DNA from: Acanthaster planci
Taxonomy: Eukaryota; Echinodermata; Asteroidea; Valvatida; Acanthasteridae
Length of the DNA: 64,000 nt
Assembly: GCF_001949145.1 (NCBI RefSeq)
Contig: NW_019091375.1
Span: forward strand, 2,329,983-2,393,982
Direction: 5' to 3'
This document shows positions 1-12,600 of the stretch, one piece after another. Numbering within the stretch: the first letter of the stretch is position 1; the number at the start of each line of letters is the position of its first letter. The position numbers and the translations under genes are program-made. Below the pieces are notes generated by a model. It did no database searches. It saw nothing but the letters and a program-made list of their open reading frames with translations, and had not been told where the DNA came from.

Positions 1-3000
1 CAGAATGGTCTAAAGTACACCGTACAAATGTACAGGCACGCAAGTGTTCATTTGGGATTGTGCACCATAAAGGAGTAGGGCATGTGAATGATTCGGCTGA
101 ATGGGCTGATTTTTTTTCTTTTCGTGTTGTTTTTTCACAGAAATCATAAGGTATACGGTTGAATCCAGAACCAAACATCAGCCCTGATCCCTTCAACCAG
201 TATATTATAACCCGACAGGTTATATGGATCGACACAAGAGGACGACTTGGGACAAAGTTGTACTGTAGTTGATGTGGCTTATTCGGCTGGCTCGATATGC
301 GGCTCTCTGCCCAATTTCCAGAGCTCAGAGGGATTTTATACACTTGCTGGACGTTCCATTTTTCATCCATCATACAAGTTTCCTTGCCTCATTACGTATT
401 AGCTACTAGTCTTTGAATATTAATACAGTGTGCATGAATATGTTTGGTTCATTTGGATTTGAGGGTAGGATTAGTCAAATTAATGAACACTGACTTTTCC
501 TTATAAGGCCGGTGGGCTGCCTCATGACCCATCCGGTCCAGCCCTGCTTTCCTCCCCAAGGGCCTTGTGGTTCAACTAGTCATTCCTTAAGTGAGGCTCC
601 TTACTTGGAAAGCGGTTCTACTGTTAAAATCCGTACATTGAACTTAAGTAGCAATACAACATGTGCTATTGCAACATGGTGGTAATATGTAAAAACACGG
701 TATTCCTTTAGTTGGGCAACAGATCTTTCTAGGATGTCAGAGTCGTCTGACCTATTCTTGCAGGATAAATGAAGGTCAAAGTTCAGGCAAATTTTAAATG
801 CTGGAACAAATCAAACTGATTCGTTGATAATTTGTTGATAAACGTTTTTCGTTCAAACAGCTCATGGTATTAAGTTGAAACCAGGTGTAACGTATCCGAA
901 AGATGAAAGGCCTATGGTCAACAACGTGTTCTAGAGTTTACGCGCACTGCGGTCGCTCGCAGATAGCAGTTAAGCAGAAAATGTAACAGCTGGTTATGAT
1001 ATTCTCGCTTGATTCCCTGCTCATTTTGGTTTTTAGTGGGTCAGGTTGTATTCTACAGTCTGTCTGTCCGCATAATAGTGAATAGTGTGTACACGAACGT
1101 GAAACCTTGCGAACTTTTCAGCCCAACATTTGCAATGTCTAATGGTCGGTCAGGTGAGAACGATCACGACTCGCCATGAATTTCATGAGAATTTAATATA
1201 TGCCCACACAAACATGTCGGCTGATGCACAGCCGTATAAATATATGTTTTTCTTACAATGGCATGAACAGTCGTTGGTCGAACATGATACAGCGGTTACT
1301 TTTCCCCTCAATGACTCCAAACTCCAATGGCATTCATTGTTAAGTTTGTTCCACTCGAAGCTGATGACGAGGAAAGCAATTGAGAACGCGGAGTACATAG
1401 CAGCCGATAAAAGCCATTGATGCTGTGTCTGCTTGGTGACGTATCCCTCTTTCGTAGCCTTACCGTTCATAACTGATTGCTGTGCGTGTGTCCGCGGGTG
1501 GGTTCGAACATTCCCGAACAAACACCACAAATATCCCGAATAGAAACTCGTGGTGGCATTTGTGAAAAGAGGCACCGTGCCTGGTTCGCAAGAATAATTC
1601 AAAACAACGGGAGGAATAATCCAGAACTGGGAATATGAATTTGGAACGGTTTAATTGCGTTGAATACAGCCAAATCTAAGCGATTTTGTCAAAAATAACA
1701 TAGAATTAACTGAATCATCCAGACTGGCCTGGAATGACCCCGACTGTAATGTGAAAATTCCCTTAAAGCACCGAACTAAGTCAAACGCAATGAGCACAAG
1801 CCAGTTCTTGATAATTTTGTAAGAATTCGGCAAGAATCGAGATTGTTAACACTTCAAATTATAGGACGAAACTAAGACGACTGCTGTTAGGTATCCAGAA
1901 TGAGATCTAAATTAAAGAAGAGGAAACCTAGAACCGATATTTTTTTCCGGAATTACGACAATTTTGAACATGTTGTGTAGTGGTTTTTTGGTCCTTTCTT
2001 CCGATATAATAATCAATGCAGAGCTTTCGATTTCAATATTTGCAACATGAGTGTCTTCATTGTTGGAAAATGGTGGATTATGCATCAGAGCACACAGTAA
2101 GTTAGCAAACGACAGTTGCAGGCTGTGCTGCACACATAATGAACAGCCATGTAGGTTCCAAAGTCTGACGTTGGCTCTACTCTCTCCCCAGACCATTTGC
2201 ATGGCTTGCAACTCTAAATTAATGCTACCCAATAGTTTATGCGTGCAGCCTTAAATTAACAACCACTGATTTTCAGGCTCACCTTCTGATTTATGGCCGA
2301 CGTTAATATCGAAATATCTCTGATGTACAGTGGAATCGTGTTCTGCATGGCCTTACTCATAGTCCCGACATCCTTGCGTTTTTGCCGGTGTTTTTATCTC
2401 AGGGATTTGATAAATAAAAATACCGAATACCTTTTTCCCCATACTTGCCCATTGTTTGTAATAATAAATAGTAAATAAAAAACAAATATTATAAAAATTT
2501 CTTGTAGGGATGCAACGTGTCCCCCCCACCGCCACTGCTTGACCAGGGCAATGAATCAAGTCAGCTGCAAAGTGATTGTTGTTAATGACAGACAGCGATT
2601 GTCGGGCTAATTTGTGATGAAATTCAGCACGAAAGCACCCCAAGTGGCTCTAGGTCATATTCCATATTTGTTTCCACTTAATCTGTATTGACAAGAAAAT
2701 GTAAGAAGCAGTAACAAGTACAGCAGTACCTCGGAGCTGCAACGGGAGAGGGACCTTTGCAAGCAACATAATTATTTCCACCGCTGAATTTGAAACTGCG
2801 CCCTTCGGAACAATCATGCTGGCCCTCTTACCAACTGCTATCCATTCAGCCCCGTGTTGGTAACTCCTCTTAACTTTTACGTACCGCTGTCAAGGGCTTC
2901 TAGCAGCGGCTAGTTCTAAGCATATTATAGGCCTAAATTGTAAACTAGATAGACCAGCTTGTACAGCGACGATATGGTGTGCCCAAGGTTGCATGTTCGG

Positions 3001-3601
3001 GAAATCTCATGTGCAGGGGCGTGCAGTGGCGACAAAACAAAGCACGTTCAAAGGTGTGTCCCTTTGCTAAGTATCCGCAGTAGTTGATCTGCTCCGAGCA
3101 CAACAAAAGAGGGCCTGCTACTCACCCCATAGGCGCGCGTTTCTAATTGAATATGGAATTTCTCACCCGATTGAGGAGTGCGGATGTCGGACACAGGTAG
3201 TAAGTTGTGGTTGCAGATTATTAGCAGCACTTGGCGGATTGCAGATTATTGGCGGCATTTTACAGAGTGCAGATTTTTTAAAAAGCAATTATCATATCAG
3301 CATTTGTTTTCGCCCAAAGCTCACAGAGCGGTAAATTAATTTTGGAATGTACCGCGCATTAAGGGTTCTTTTGTAAATGCATTTTGCTTTATTCTTTTGT
3401 AACTTGTAAAAAAAATAAGCAAATTCTAATTGTTTAATTATATTGAAAAGTATATTGAATAAGTTTAGTTGATCTTGCCGGTAGAACCTTGTGTCTGCAC
3501 GATCTCATTTTTTGTGTGAGTCGACTGGGTCACCGAATCGGTGGTATATTTCCGCCAAAAAGACCCTTAGACCTTAGATTGCTCGTCAAACTCGCCGTTG
3601 T
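1..3601. other. No gene recognised
   Basis: Short open frames exist on both strands, but none shows a recognisable motif, a convincing splice context or a protein-like composition. Nothing more specific could be supported here. Confidence 0.5.
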
Positions 3602-3831
3602 CTATACACTGGGTAGGCAGCTCAGCAGAACTGCCTTTGTGTGAAAAGAATGACCGCGCGGCCATCATGGGATATTCAATACAATGGCTTCCAACTTCAG
3701 TCCATTCACTAAGTGCATTGATGCACGGTGCTAAAAGCCAGTGGCTTGGAAAATGTCATTGTATTGAAAAGCCTGAGATGGCCACGCAGTTGTTTTAAGT
3801 TGCAGAGCAGAGCTGCCTATCCAGTGTATAG
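3602..3831. mobile_element. Foldback MITE-like element with 22-bp terminal inverted repeats
   Basis: The left end at 3602-3623 (CTATACACTGGGTAGGC...) is the reverse complement of 3810-3831 with one mismatch in 22. The inversion continues inwards in pieces: TTCAATACAATGGCTTCCAA near 3675 pairs with TTGGAAAATGTCATTGTATT near 3747, and GGCCATC near 3660 pairs with GATGGCC near 3776. The unit could therefore fold into one long imperfect hairpin. The ends read TATA/TATA, so a TA or TATA target duplication is possible but cannot be separated from the repeat. There is no coding capacity. The most likely identity is a non-autonomous DNA transposon; the superfamily is not assigned. Confidence 0.75.
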
Positions 3832-4756
3832 AGATCAGTGGTGAAACTCAAGGGCCAAGGGTGATTTTCCTCACAGTTGGAAAGTTCTCCCAGACTGGTG
3901 AGACATAGGCTGGCTCGTTGAGTAAACCGTAACAGTAGCTATAAAAAGTGCGCCCTCTCTTGGCCTAGCTCGAGGCTCGTTCCCAGGAATTTTTTTCACT
4001 GCAATCCCCTAATAGACGATCGGCCACCAGGGTCTTCGAGTCGCTCCTCAGGAACCTGTAGAAATGACATAGTTGGGCAAACTAAGTTACCGTTTCAGAT
4101 CAATGGACCAAACGCAACTATACGATAAGTAGAAATGCCTTGTGATGACCTGGGTTTTTTTATCATTTTTATAAAGCGACGAAAAGTGTTTCTTACACTT
4201 GTTAATTTCGAAATGTAAGGGTTTGTTAGGACACTGCATTTTGCTAGTCCCGGAAGTTGAATCAAAACTTCTGTGCCAAAATCGCATAAGGACGACTTAA
4301 CATCGTAACATCCAAAGACAAAGCAACCTTTAACAGACATGCTTAAGGCGCCCAGGGTGCCATTTAACATACTTTCACTTCAAAGGTACGGCAAATTAGT
4401 TACAAGTAAACAAAAGCAAAGGGGCGTGTCCTCAACCCAACTCAACTGGACCAAAACAACGAAAATATGGTTGGCATTATTCGAATACTCTACAAATCAC
4501 AGAGGGGTCACTACACGCATTGAATAAGAACACCCAGAGGCCCATGCACCGGTACCAGTTTTACATACAAAGTGTGAACATTTCTTTGTTTTCCTGTGGT
4601 TAAGGAAAGTTGAGGAAAATGCTTTTTTTTCTCCACCTAGGATAACTCCTTAGAGCTGGATTTTTGATGATGATTTCCTGGACTGTTCTCCTTCGTATTG
4701 CCACGGATAACCTTGACCCCAAAATACCCAAGAAGCTGTTTTTCATAGGAGGGATA

Positions 4757-4965
4757 AAACATTGTGTGGATGTGTGAAAGTCCACACAACGTCATCGCAA
4801 TCTACATTATGTGGACTTCTTTTATGTAGAGGTCCACACAATGGATGCCACACCTGACCAAGTGCGCATGTATAGAGGGGCCTGCGGGGTACTGGAACAA
4901 TGGAAGGTACCCCACAAGGCCAGTTTTGATCATTGTGGGGTACTACAGTGGTACCCCACTAGATT
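4757..4965. repeat. Cluster of short inverted repeats
   Basis: TTGTGTGGA at 4762 faces TCCACACAA at 4781. A second pair lies at about 4809 (ATGTGGAC) and 4832 (GTCCACACAATG). Two GGGGTAC...GTACCCC pairs follow at about 4887-4920 and 4937-4955. Each pair can form a small stem. The words look like part of a dispersed repeat family, whose ends could not be defined. Confidence 0.45.
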
Positions 4966-7420
4966 TTCATGAAATAGATATTTCAAATTTATTCAAAAAG
5001 GAGGAATTTTCAAGTGCCATTCATCGGTAAAAAATAAAGTTCTTTAAATAAGGGACGTTCAGTCGAATTTCGAAAGTAGGAAAATGAATCTGGTTCAAAT
5101 GGGAGTGATTTGAATTTTTTGCGTGTTGTGTGGGAGTTTTGTACACGAGTACAAAGAGAATACCCCACAAGTATAGCTGGGTAAGAGTGGGCTTGTATTT
5201 GCATCCAATCGTGGACCTATAACAAAAGGGGACATTAGGGTCCACGGTTGCTGAAGGGTCCACGGTTGAAAAACGTGTACAAAACATATGGGAGGTTTCC
5301 GAAAAAGTTCAAATATGAACAAAAGAGGGAGTCCACGATTGAAGGTGTGAACAATACTGTGTGTGTGTGTCGGGGGGGCATTCAAATGCCTTTGTGTTTG
5401 TGCTTTCGTCAAAACAAAGGTCCATGGTAAAAATAATGCTTTTACAGAGTGCACTATGAACCGACAACTATTCAACTCCTTACATCGTTATCTGCGACGG
5501 ATATACATCCCAGTCCCCTTCAGGAAAACGGGAAGGGGTCTTGGTCATCACGAGCTACTTTTCTTGGGTGAATTTAAGTGTGAACCCCCAACCACCCACT
5601 TAGTCCAGGACAAGTCCTTGGTGGGCCACTGAGACTGCGTACCTTGACGAGCTGACAGGAAACATTCGGTAGTGATAAGGACGTCCAGCCGACAGCTATG
5701 CGCTGTGCAGAGTGAAACAAGGTGGATTCTGCTCCTGGTCCAGTGATACAAGTCCTGCTAAGTGGTAAACCATCTTAAGCTACCTGACAAAGCTCTGCAT
5801 TCCAGAACAGACAGAAAAAACAAACCTTTAGAGTTAGTCAAATGTTCCACCTATACAAGATCTTTTGGGAATCTGCACAACGTGGGACTGACAATTTCCA
5901 TTTTTTTCAAATGAGTTTTTTGTTCCTTTTGCCTTGAGAAACGTAATACCCTAAGATTTCCAAACGGAGTGCAAATCAAGCACGGTGCAAAAGTTTCTAA
6001 TCCTGTTTTTTCCTACTTCCAATCGCTCGTCGTCTTCCGTTTTGTGAAAGGTCCATCTTCTGCCACCAAGACACACCAGTGAGAAGGTAGGTCTTGCCTT
6101 GTACAGTGCCCTGGCTGTTGAGGTTTAAAAAGAGAAAAAAAAAACAAAAGCACCCCCCAATTAAAAAAAAATCTCCTTGCTCCACAAGCACTGTGAAACA
6201 CTGAACAAAGTTAAATAATCCAGATATTACTCTTTTTCTAAGGGTTGTTCTGAAGTTTCCGAAAGATTTACCCAACATTTGCATATATTCTTAAGGTGAT
6301 ATTACGTCAATGTAGGACAAACGTTACGCAAAACAAAACTCAAAATGTTTCCGTGCACTGGCTCACTTCATCAACCTTCACAAAGAAAACAGTTTCAGCA
6401 ATCTACTAGAATGGATTTTTTACACCCTATGGGAAAAATGGAGGTACACTTTTGGTCAAAAACATTTGGACAGTACATCTTCCCCCTCTTTTTATGGGCT
6501 TGGGGTAAAGATCATGTGGAGAGTGCTGCTGGTCGACAGCAGCCAATGTATGAACAGTTAGGCAAGAACGCGTCGTCTACAGTCCAGTCATCCACGTCCC
6601 ATTTGTGTGGAAAACATGTCGAAGGTTTCAAAGCTTGGCATTTTGCAAAACTAAAGACTAGATAATAGGAGAAAAATGATGTTCAAGTTGTGATTTGGGA
6701 GACTCCCCACCAGACTTCCACTGGGTGGGCGCAGCAAACAGGGTGAAAGTCGCCATCCGTATCTCCCGTGTTCTCATTGGTTTGCAACATTACAAATCTG
6801 TCTGCATCGCCAATCTTCTTCCCTCAGTAAGAAACACTGTCGCTAAGTAGTCCTTGCCCGGTATGGTAAAGTCTGGCTGTTGACATAAAAACAAAGACAC
6901 TTGCCAAAGCTGGTGCGATTCAATATAAATACATGTCACTATCATTCATCACCAGACCAAGTCTTAGGCCTACACATTCATCTATACCTAACTGATTTTT
7001 ATATTTCTAGTAGGCCTTGCTGTCATTTTTTTGATAAAAGTAAGCCACACTAAGCCTTGCTACAACATGCAGGTTGAACAACAACGATATATCCAGGATT
7101 TCCTAAATGGCCCTCTTAATTACTACAGCAGACTATATAGGAAGGGTTTGAACTGTAAAGTCCAAGTCAGCATACGATATACTTACGCAAGAAATGTTGG
7201 CTTATTGAGCCCTATGACGCGATACAAGCTCAGCAGCGCATATAATATTGCTGAATGAACATTAATCACCACGTGGGAATTTGGAAGGGATTTTATTCAC
7301 ATGGATGGCCTCTGTATGCATCATCAGGTAACAATAAGCTACGGTAGGTGGAGCCGATCGCAACGATGGAGACAGGTTGAACTAGGCCTGCAGTGCTTTC
7401 TTACGCGCCTAACAAATTAA
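4966..7420. other. No gene recognised; low-complexity and short repeated words
   Basis: The word TCCACGGTTG occurs at about 5241 and 5259, with a variant near 5332, and there is a GT-rich run near 5360. Open frames of up to about 126 codons occur on both strands but show no domain signature and overlap each other freely, as expected by chance. Confidence 0.4.
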
Positions 7421-7426
7421 AATCCA

Positions 7427-9640
7427 CAAATATGTAGGTTGACGAATGTCACGAATCAATCCACTGTTTGTAAATTCACTGTACATTAGCTGAAAATTTA
7501 CATTCCTGGAAAACAATTACCCAAATTTGCCGATCTGTGCTGGTTGGGCTTACGTTCGGTACTATGTATAATAATGTTACCTTAAAAGGGTGATAACGAA
7601 TTCGATTCGAGTACATTATGGCCAATGTCCTGCGTCAAATAAACAACCGTAAACTCGCAGTAAAATTAATACTTTGCTGTAAAAAAAACTGATCAGTTTT
7701 GGGCTGTTTATAAGGAACTTCTACATCCACGAAAATAAAAGGGAAGACTTAACGGGTCAATCGAGTGGGTGTGAACTCACGGTAATTAACGCTTTACTGT
7801 ACAAAAAAAACAAACTACTAATTTGTCGTTCTCTCGAGGTTAGACTTGCATATACGTTACTTTTTGCTGGAGATAGAATCCCACACGTGACATAAATTCA
7901 TTATCCCTGAGAAGACAAACGAAAAAGATCCATGCATTAAAACACACTGTGAAAATAGATCAGAAATACCTATTAAACTTACTTTTCTGGAAAGCAAAAT
8001 GCACAATAATGACCCTTGTTTGCCGACCTTTTCAGGTCGGACTTATCTCCTGAGCAGTTAAACGACATTCACAGAGGGGATCAAACGTTACACGTGACAT
8101 TTTATAATCTGCAAGAATACTTTTTGCCAATCGACTGATCAAAACTTGTGTCTAGTAATAAAAACGTTATCGTTTTTCTCCACCAATACACAATGCCCCA
8201 AGTTTGCCGATCTTTTTTTCTGTTCGGGCTTACATTCAGATCTCTTATACATCACATTTCCATGGGAAATATATAATCCAGGAAAATATTTGATGATAAA
8301 TGTCGCACCAATCGACAATCATAATCTGAAAAACGAAGCGCTATGACCCTAACTTGCCGATCTTTGCAGTTCGGACTTACGTTCGGATCTGCTATTTAGC
8401 GATCTTGGGGTACAACCTTAACAAATCGTACATACCCTTCATAAGTATATTTTATTAAAAAATCCCAATCGACCAATCGAAATCTCACCGTAATTGGAGT
8501 TTTACCTTTCTGGAATAAAGCACAATGAGCCTACTGTGCCGATCTTGACGCTTTGGACTAACAATAAGATTCTTTCACAGCAATTTTACACCGGATGCAA
8601 ACTAACACGTGAGAACAAATTATAACCTGTGTTAACATGTGATGAAAACTATCGTACAAATTCACCAATCAAAACCTCACAGGGTTTTCTGGAGGGAAAT
8701 AAACAATGACCCTGAGTTGCCGATCTTTGGAGTTTACACTTAGGCTAGCTGTTTAAGAGGAATTTCACGTGGAATACAACCCATAGAATGACTGCAAATT
8801 TTAACCTGCATGACAATGTGGTAAAATATGCCGTGCAATTCGACCAATCGTGTTATACTTCTCCACCCCAACAAATGAAGAATAAAAAAATTAAATTACG
8901 TAGATATTCTTGGTTTCAAACTTTGCAGTTGCAAAGTACCTTCAGGGCTGTTCAAACATGTATACAGCATTAATTTCATACAAGTGATGCCACATAACAG
9001 GTTAAAAAGCGTAAAAATAAACTTTAAATTAAAGAATGTGAGAGCTACGCAATCAATCGATCAAAAGCTAATAGTAATTTACGTTTTCCCTTTCTCGGAA
9101 AAACACAATAGGCAATTACTCTAATTTGCCAATCTTTGCAGGTCGATATACCTTACACCGTGTTGTGAAAACCAATTATATAAAACACACAAAAAAATCA
9201 TGAAACATGTTGTGCCGGTTGTAGATTAAGAGGAACCAAAAATTTCACCTTTTTGAAAAAAAAAACACAAAAGAAAACACAATGACCCTAATTTGCCGAT
9301 CTTTGTAGTCTGGGCTAACGATTAAGGGCTGTCATACAGCAATTCACATGGGATACAATCTTACACCCGAAAATTAAGAATCCACAAGAACCTTCGATGA
9401 AATGTGAGTTAATTGACCAATCAAAAACTCACATAAATTAAGTTTTTCTTGTCTGGAAGAAATTACACTATGACCCTAACGTTTCGATCATTACAGTTTG
9501 GACTTAAACGTCCAGTGCTGCTAAACAGAAATTTTACAAAGGAACAATACACGTTCCTAGAGTCAAATGTAAAGTCATATGTTTGATGAAAAATGTCGAA
9601 CACAAACGTCTACTTTTGCTTATAGGACTCACAGTTCTAC
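7427..9640. repeat. Degenerate tandem satellite, unit about 150-200 bp
   Basis: The core TTGCCGATCTTTGCAGTTCG (variants) recurs at about 7527, 7823, 8020, 8204, 8354, 8537, 8717, 9126, 9293 and 9482, mostly 150-200 bp apart. Between cores, a second conserved block reads GACCAATCRAAAACTCAC, seen near 8466, 8663, 8840 and 9414. Units have diverged by point changes and small indels, with one apparently lost or unreadable between 8717 and 9126. No coding frame persists across units. The array passes without a sharp border into the next one. Confidence 0.8.
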
Positions 9641-12600
9641 AATGAAATTAAAAACTTGAATATAAAGTGAAAAGTAAACGCTGATGCTCTAGTGTTACAG
9701 TAAAAGATGGCTGGTGCACAAGTACATCTGTGTGCAAAATATACCCAATCACTTTAATGAAATGAAATTTACACCAATACAACTATTCTAGATTACAACT
9801 CCATGTTTAACAGCATTGCATGTTCTCCAAAAATAGGTCTACATAAAATAGTTTGATATCAGTCGGGACATTTCCTTCCATAATTGGACCAATGTGCTGA
9901 AATAATTTTCATTCCACCTTTAATAAACTTAATTTACTTCATATCTAAACGTAAAATTGCATTACAATTGCCCATAAAAACAGGCTGACACGACTTGGCC
10001 ATTACAGTTAACGAACAACGTGCAGAATGAAATTTCCATTCATCGACAAAATGGAATTCGACCAATCGATTTCGCTCGTTGAACAAAAATGACCAGGGCA
10101 ATGCAATATACTTCAACCTGGTCATCTCAGTTTAGGAAAACAATATTAACAGTTGAAATAAATCGATTGCAATACAACCGATACCAATAGAACTATTGTC
10201 TGTTAACAAATTTGATTTGAAAATATCAAAGTCAACATAATGCACTTCGTCATTTCAGTTTACAAAAATTGTATAGAACAAAGGTGCCTTTTACTTACAG
10301 TAATTTAATGTGGTATTGTGAAGATGGAATCTCGTATTTTTCAATCTTTAGTACAATTTTTGTCACTCGAGTTACGACACAACGAAACAATGAAACGTTA
10401 TCTTAATGACAGTGCTCGTAGAATTAAAAATGACGAGGTCGAATTATATACTTCAACCTGGTCCTTTCATTTTATGGAAATCGTACAGGGCCGAGATGAT
10501 GTTTATAAACAATCGACTTAAATTGTAAAGAGGAACTTCCGACAAAACGTAAGAGCGTCGTTTCGGTCATTATAAGTGACATCTTCTTGTATTTTTCATA
10601 CAAGCCTCTTTCACATAAACTAATTTACAACAAGGCAACGACACAGCGTTTTCGCCAATAAAACGTTGTTAAACAGCTTTTTACAAAATTTAATGACAAT
10701 GTTATAATTATGCTCGTTGAATTGAAAATGTGCAGGTCGATATAATTTAATTCAACCTGGTCATTTTAGTTTACGATGATCGTGCAGGACGGAGATGCTG
10801 TTTTTCGACAATCGAATCGAGTTGCAAGGCTTCAATTATCGGGGAAAAACGAGGCACATCGTTTCTTTCCTAACGCAGAACGTCTATCACTTGAACTATT
10901 ACACAAATGATAAACCTCACTTAAAAGCTTTTTACACAATTTAATGGAAATGTTATATGTGCACTCGTTGAATTAAAAATATCCAGGTTGAAATAGAGTA
11001 CTTCAACCTGGTGCGTGTGGTGCTTGTCGACAAAACCGACGAGTGTCATTTCGGTCATTGCAAATAACCTCTTGTTTAATTTTTCTGTCACATAAACTAA
11101 TACACAACGAGGCAACAATATGACTATTTCGAGGATAAAACGTTACTAAACAGATTTTCACAAAATTTAATGACAATGTTATATTTACGCTCGTTGGATT
11201 GAAAATGTCCAGGCCGATATAATGTACTTCAACCTGGTCATCTCAGTTTACAAAAATCGTGCAGGACAGAGATGTTGTTTTCGACAATCGAATCGAATTG
11301 TAAGGCCAACTGTCAAAAAAAAGAAAGCGTCGTTTCGTTCATAACAAATAACCTCTTGTTTTTTATTATTACAGAATTTTGTCACACTATAACACAACGA
11401 TGGACGATACGACATTTTCGACGATAAAACGTAAGTAAACAGCCTTTTATAAAATTTATTTAATGACAATCCAATGTTTGCACTCGGTTGATTAAATGTG
11501 TCCAAATAAAAATCGCGGACTACAAGCAGGTTATTTCAGTTTAGGGATATCGTGCAGAACGAAGGTGCTGTTTATCGACAATAATCAAATTAAAACAGGG
11601 GCGAAAACCACTTATACACAACGAGGTAACGATACGACTTCTTTGAGGATAAAACGTTCCTTAACAGCTTTTTGAAAATTTAATGCAAATGAAAATATTT
11701 GCGCTCGATGAATTGAAAAATTCCGGTCAATATTTTGTAATTCAACCTGGTCATTTCAGTAGACAAATACTGTGCAGGATTTTGTTTTTCGGCAAATTGA
11801 ATACCATTTCACGAATATCGTGCAGAGCAAAGGCGCGATTTATCGAAGTCAGGAAGTATTTGTCGACAAAGGCAACAGTGTCGTTTAATTTCCAACGTAT
11901 AACTTGTTGACATTTTTTTCAATTTCGATGAACGACACAACGAAGAATCATTTCGAAGATAATGAACAGCAGAACATTTTTTGTATGTTCGACGACAGAG
12001 GCATGTGATCGCTCGTTGAGTTGAAATGACCAGACCGAAATAATATATTTCCACCTGGTCATCTCAGTTTACACAGATCGTACAAGACCAAGATGCTGTT
12101 TATCGACAATGGACTCCAACTACAACGAGGTTCAAAACTAAAGACCGGCGTTCCGGTCATTATATATAACGTTGTTTTATTTTTAATACAAGTTTCTGTC
12201 ACATAAACTGATATGAGGCAGCGATATGACTGTTTCGAGGAAACAACGTTACCAAACATCTTTTTACACATTTAACAAAAATAGTATATATCCGCTCGTT
12301 GAATTGACAATGACCAGGTCGAAATAATGTACTTCAACCTGGTAATTTCAGTTTACGAAAATCAATTTGGAAGGTTTTAATTATCGGAAAAACATAGAGC
12401 GTCGTTTCGTTTAACGAAAAAGGGCATGTTTCCGCTCGTTGAATTGAAACTGTCTAGGTCAATATCATGCACTTCAGCTTGGTCATTTCAGTTTACCAAA
12501 ATCATGAAGGATAGACATGTTGTTTTTCGACAATCGAATCGAATTGTAAGGCTAACTGCCGAAAAAATAACAGCGTCGTTTCGTTCATAACGAATAACCT

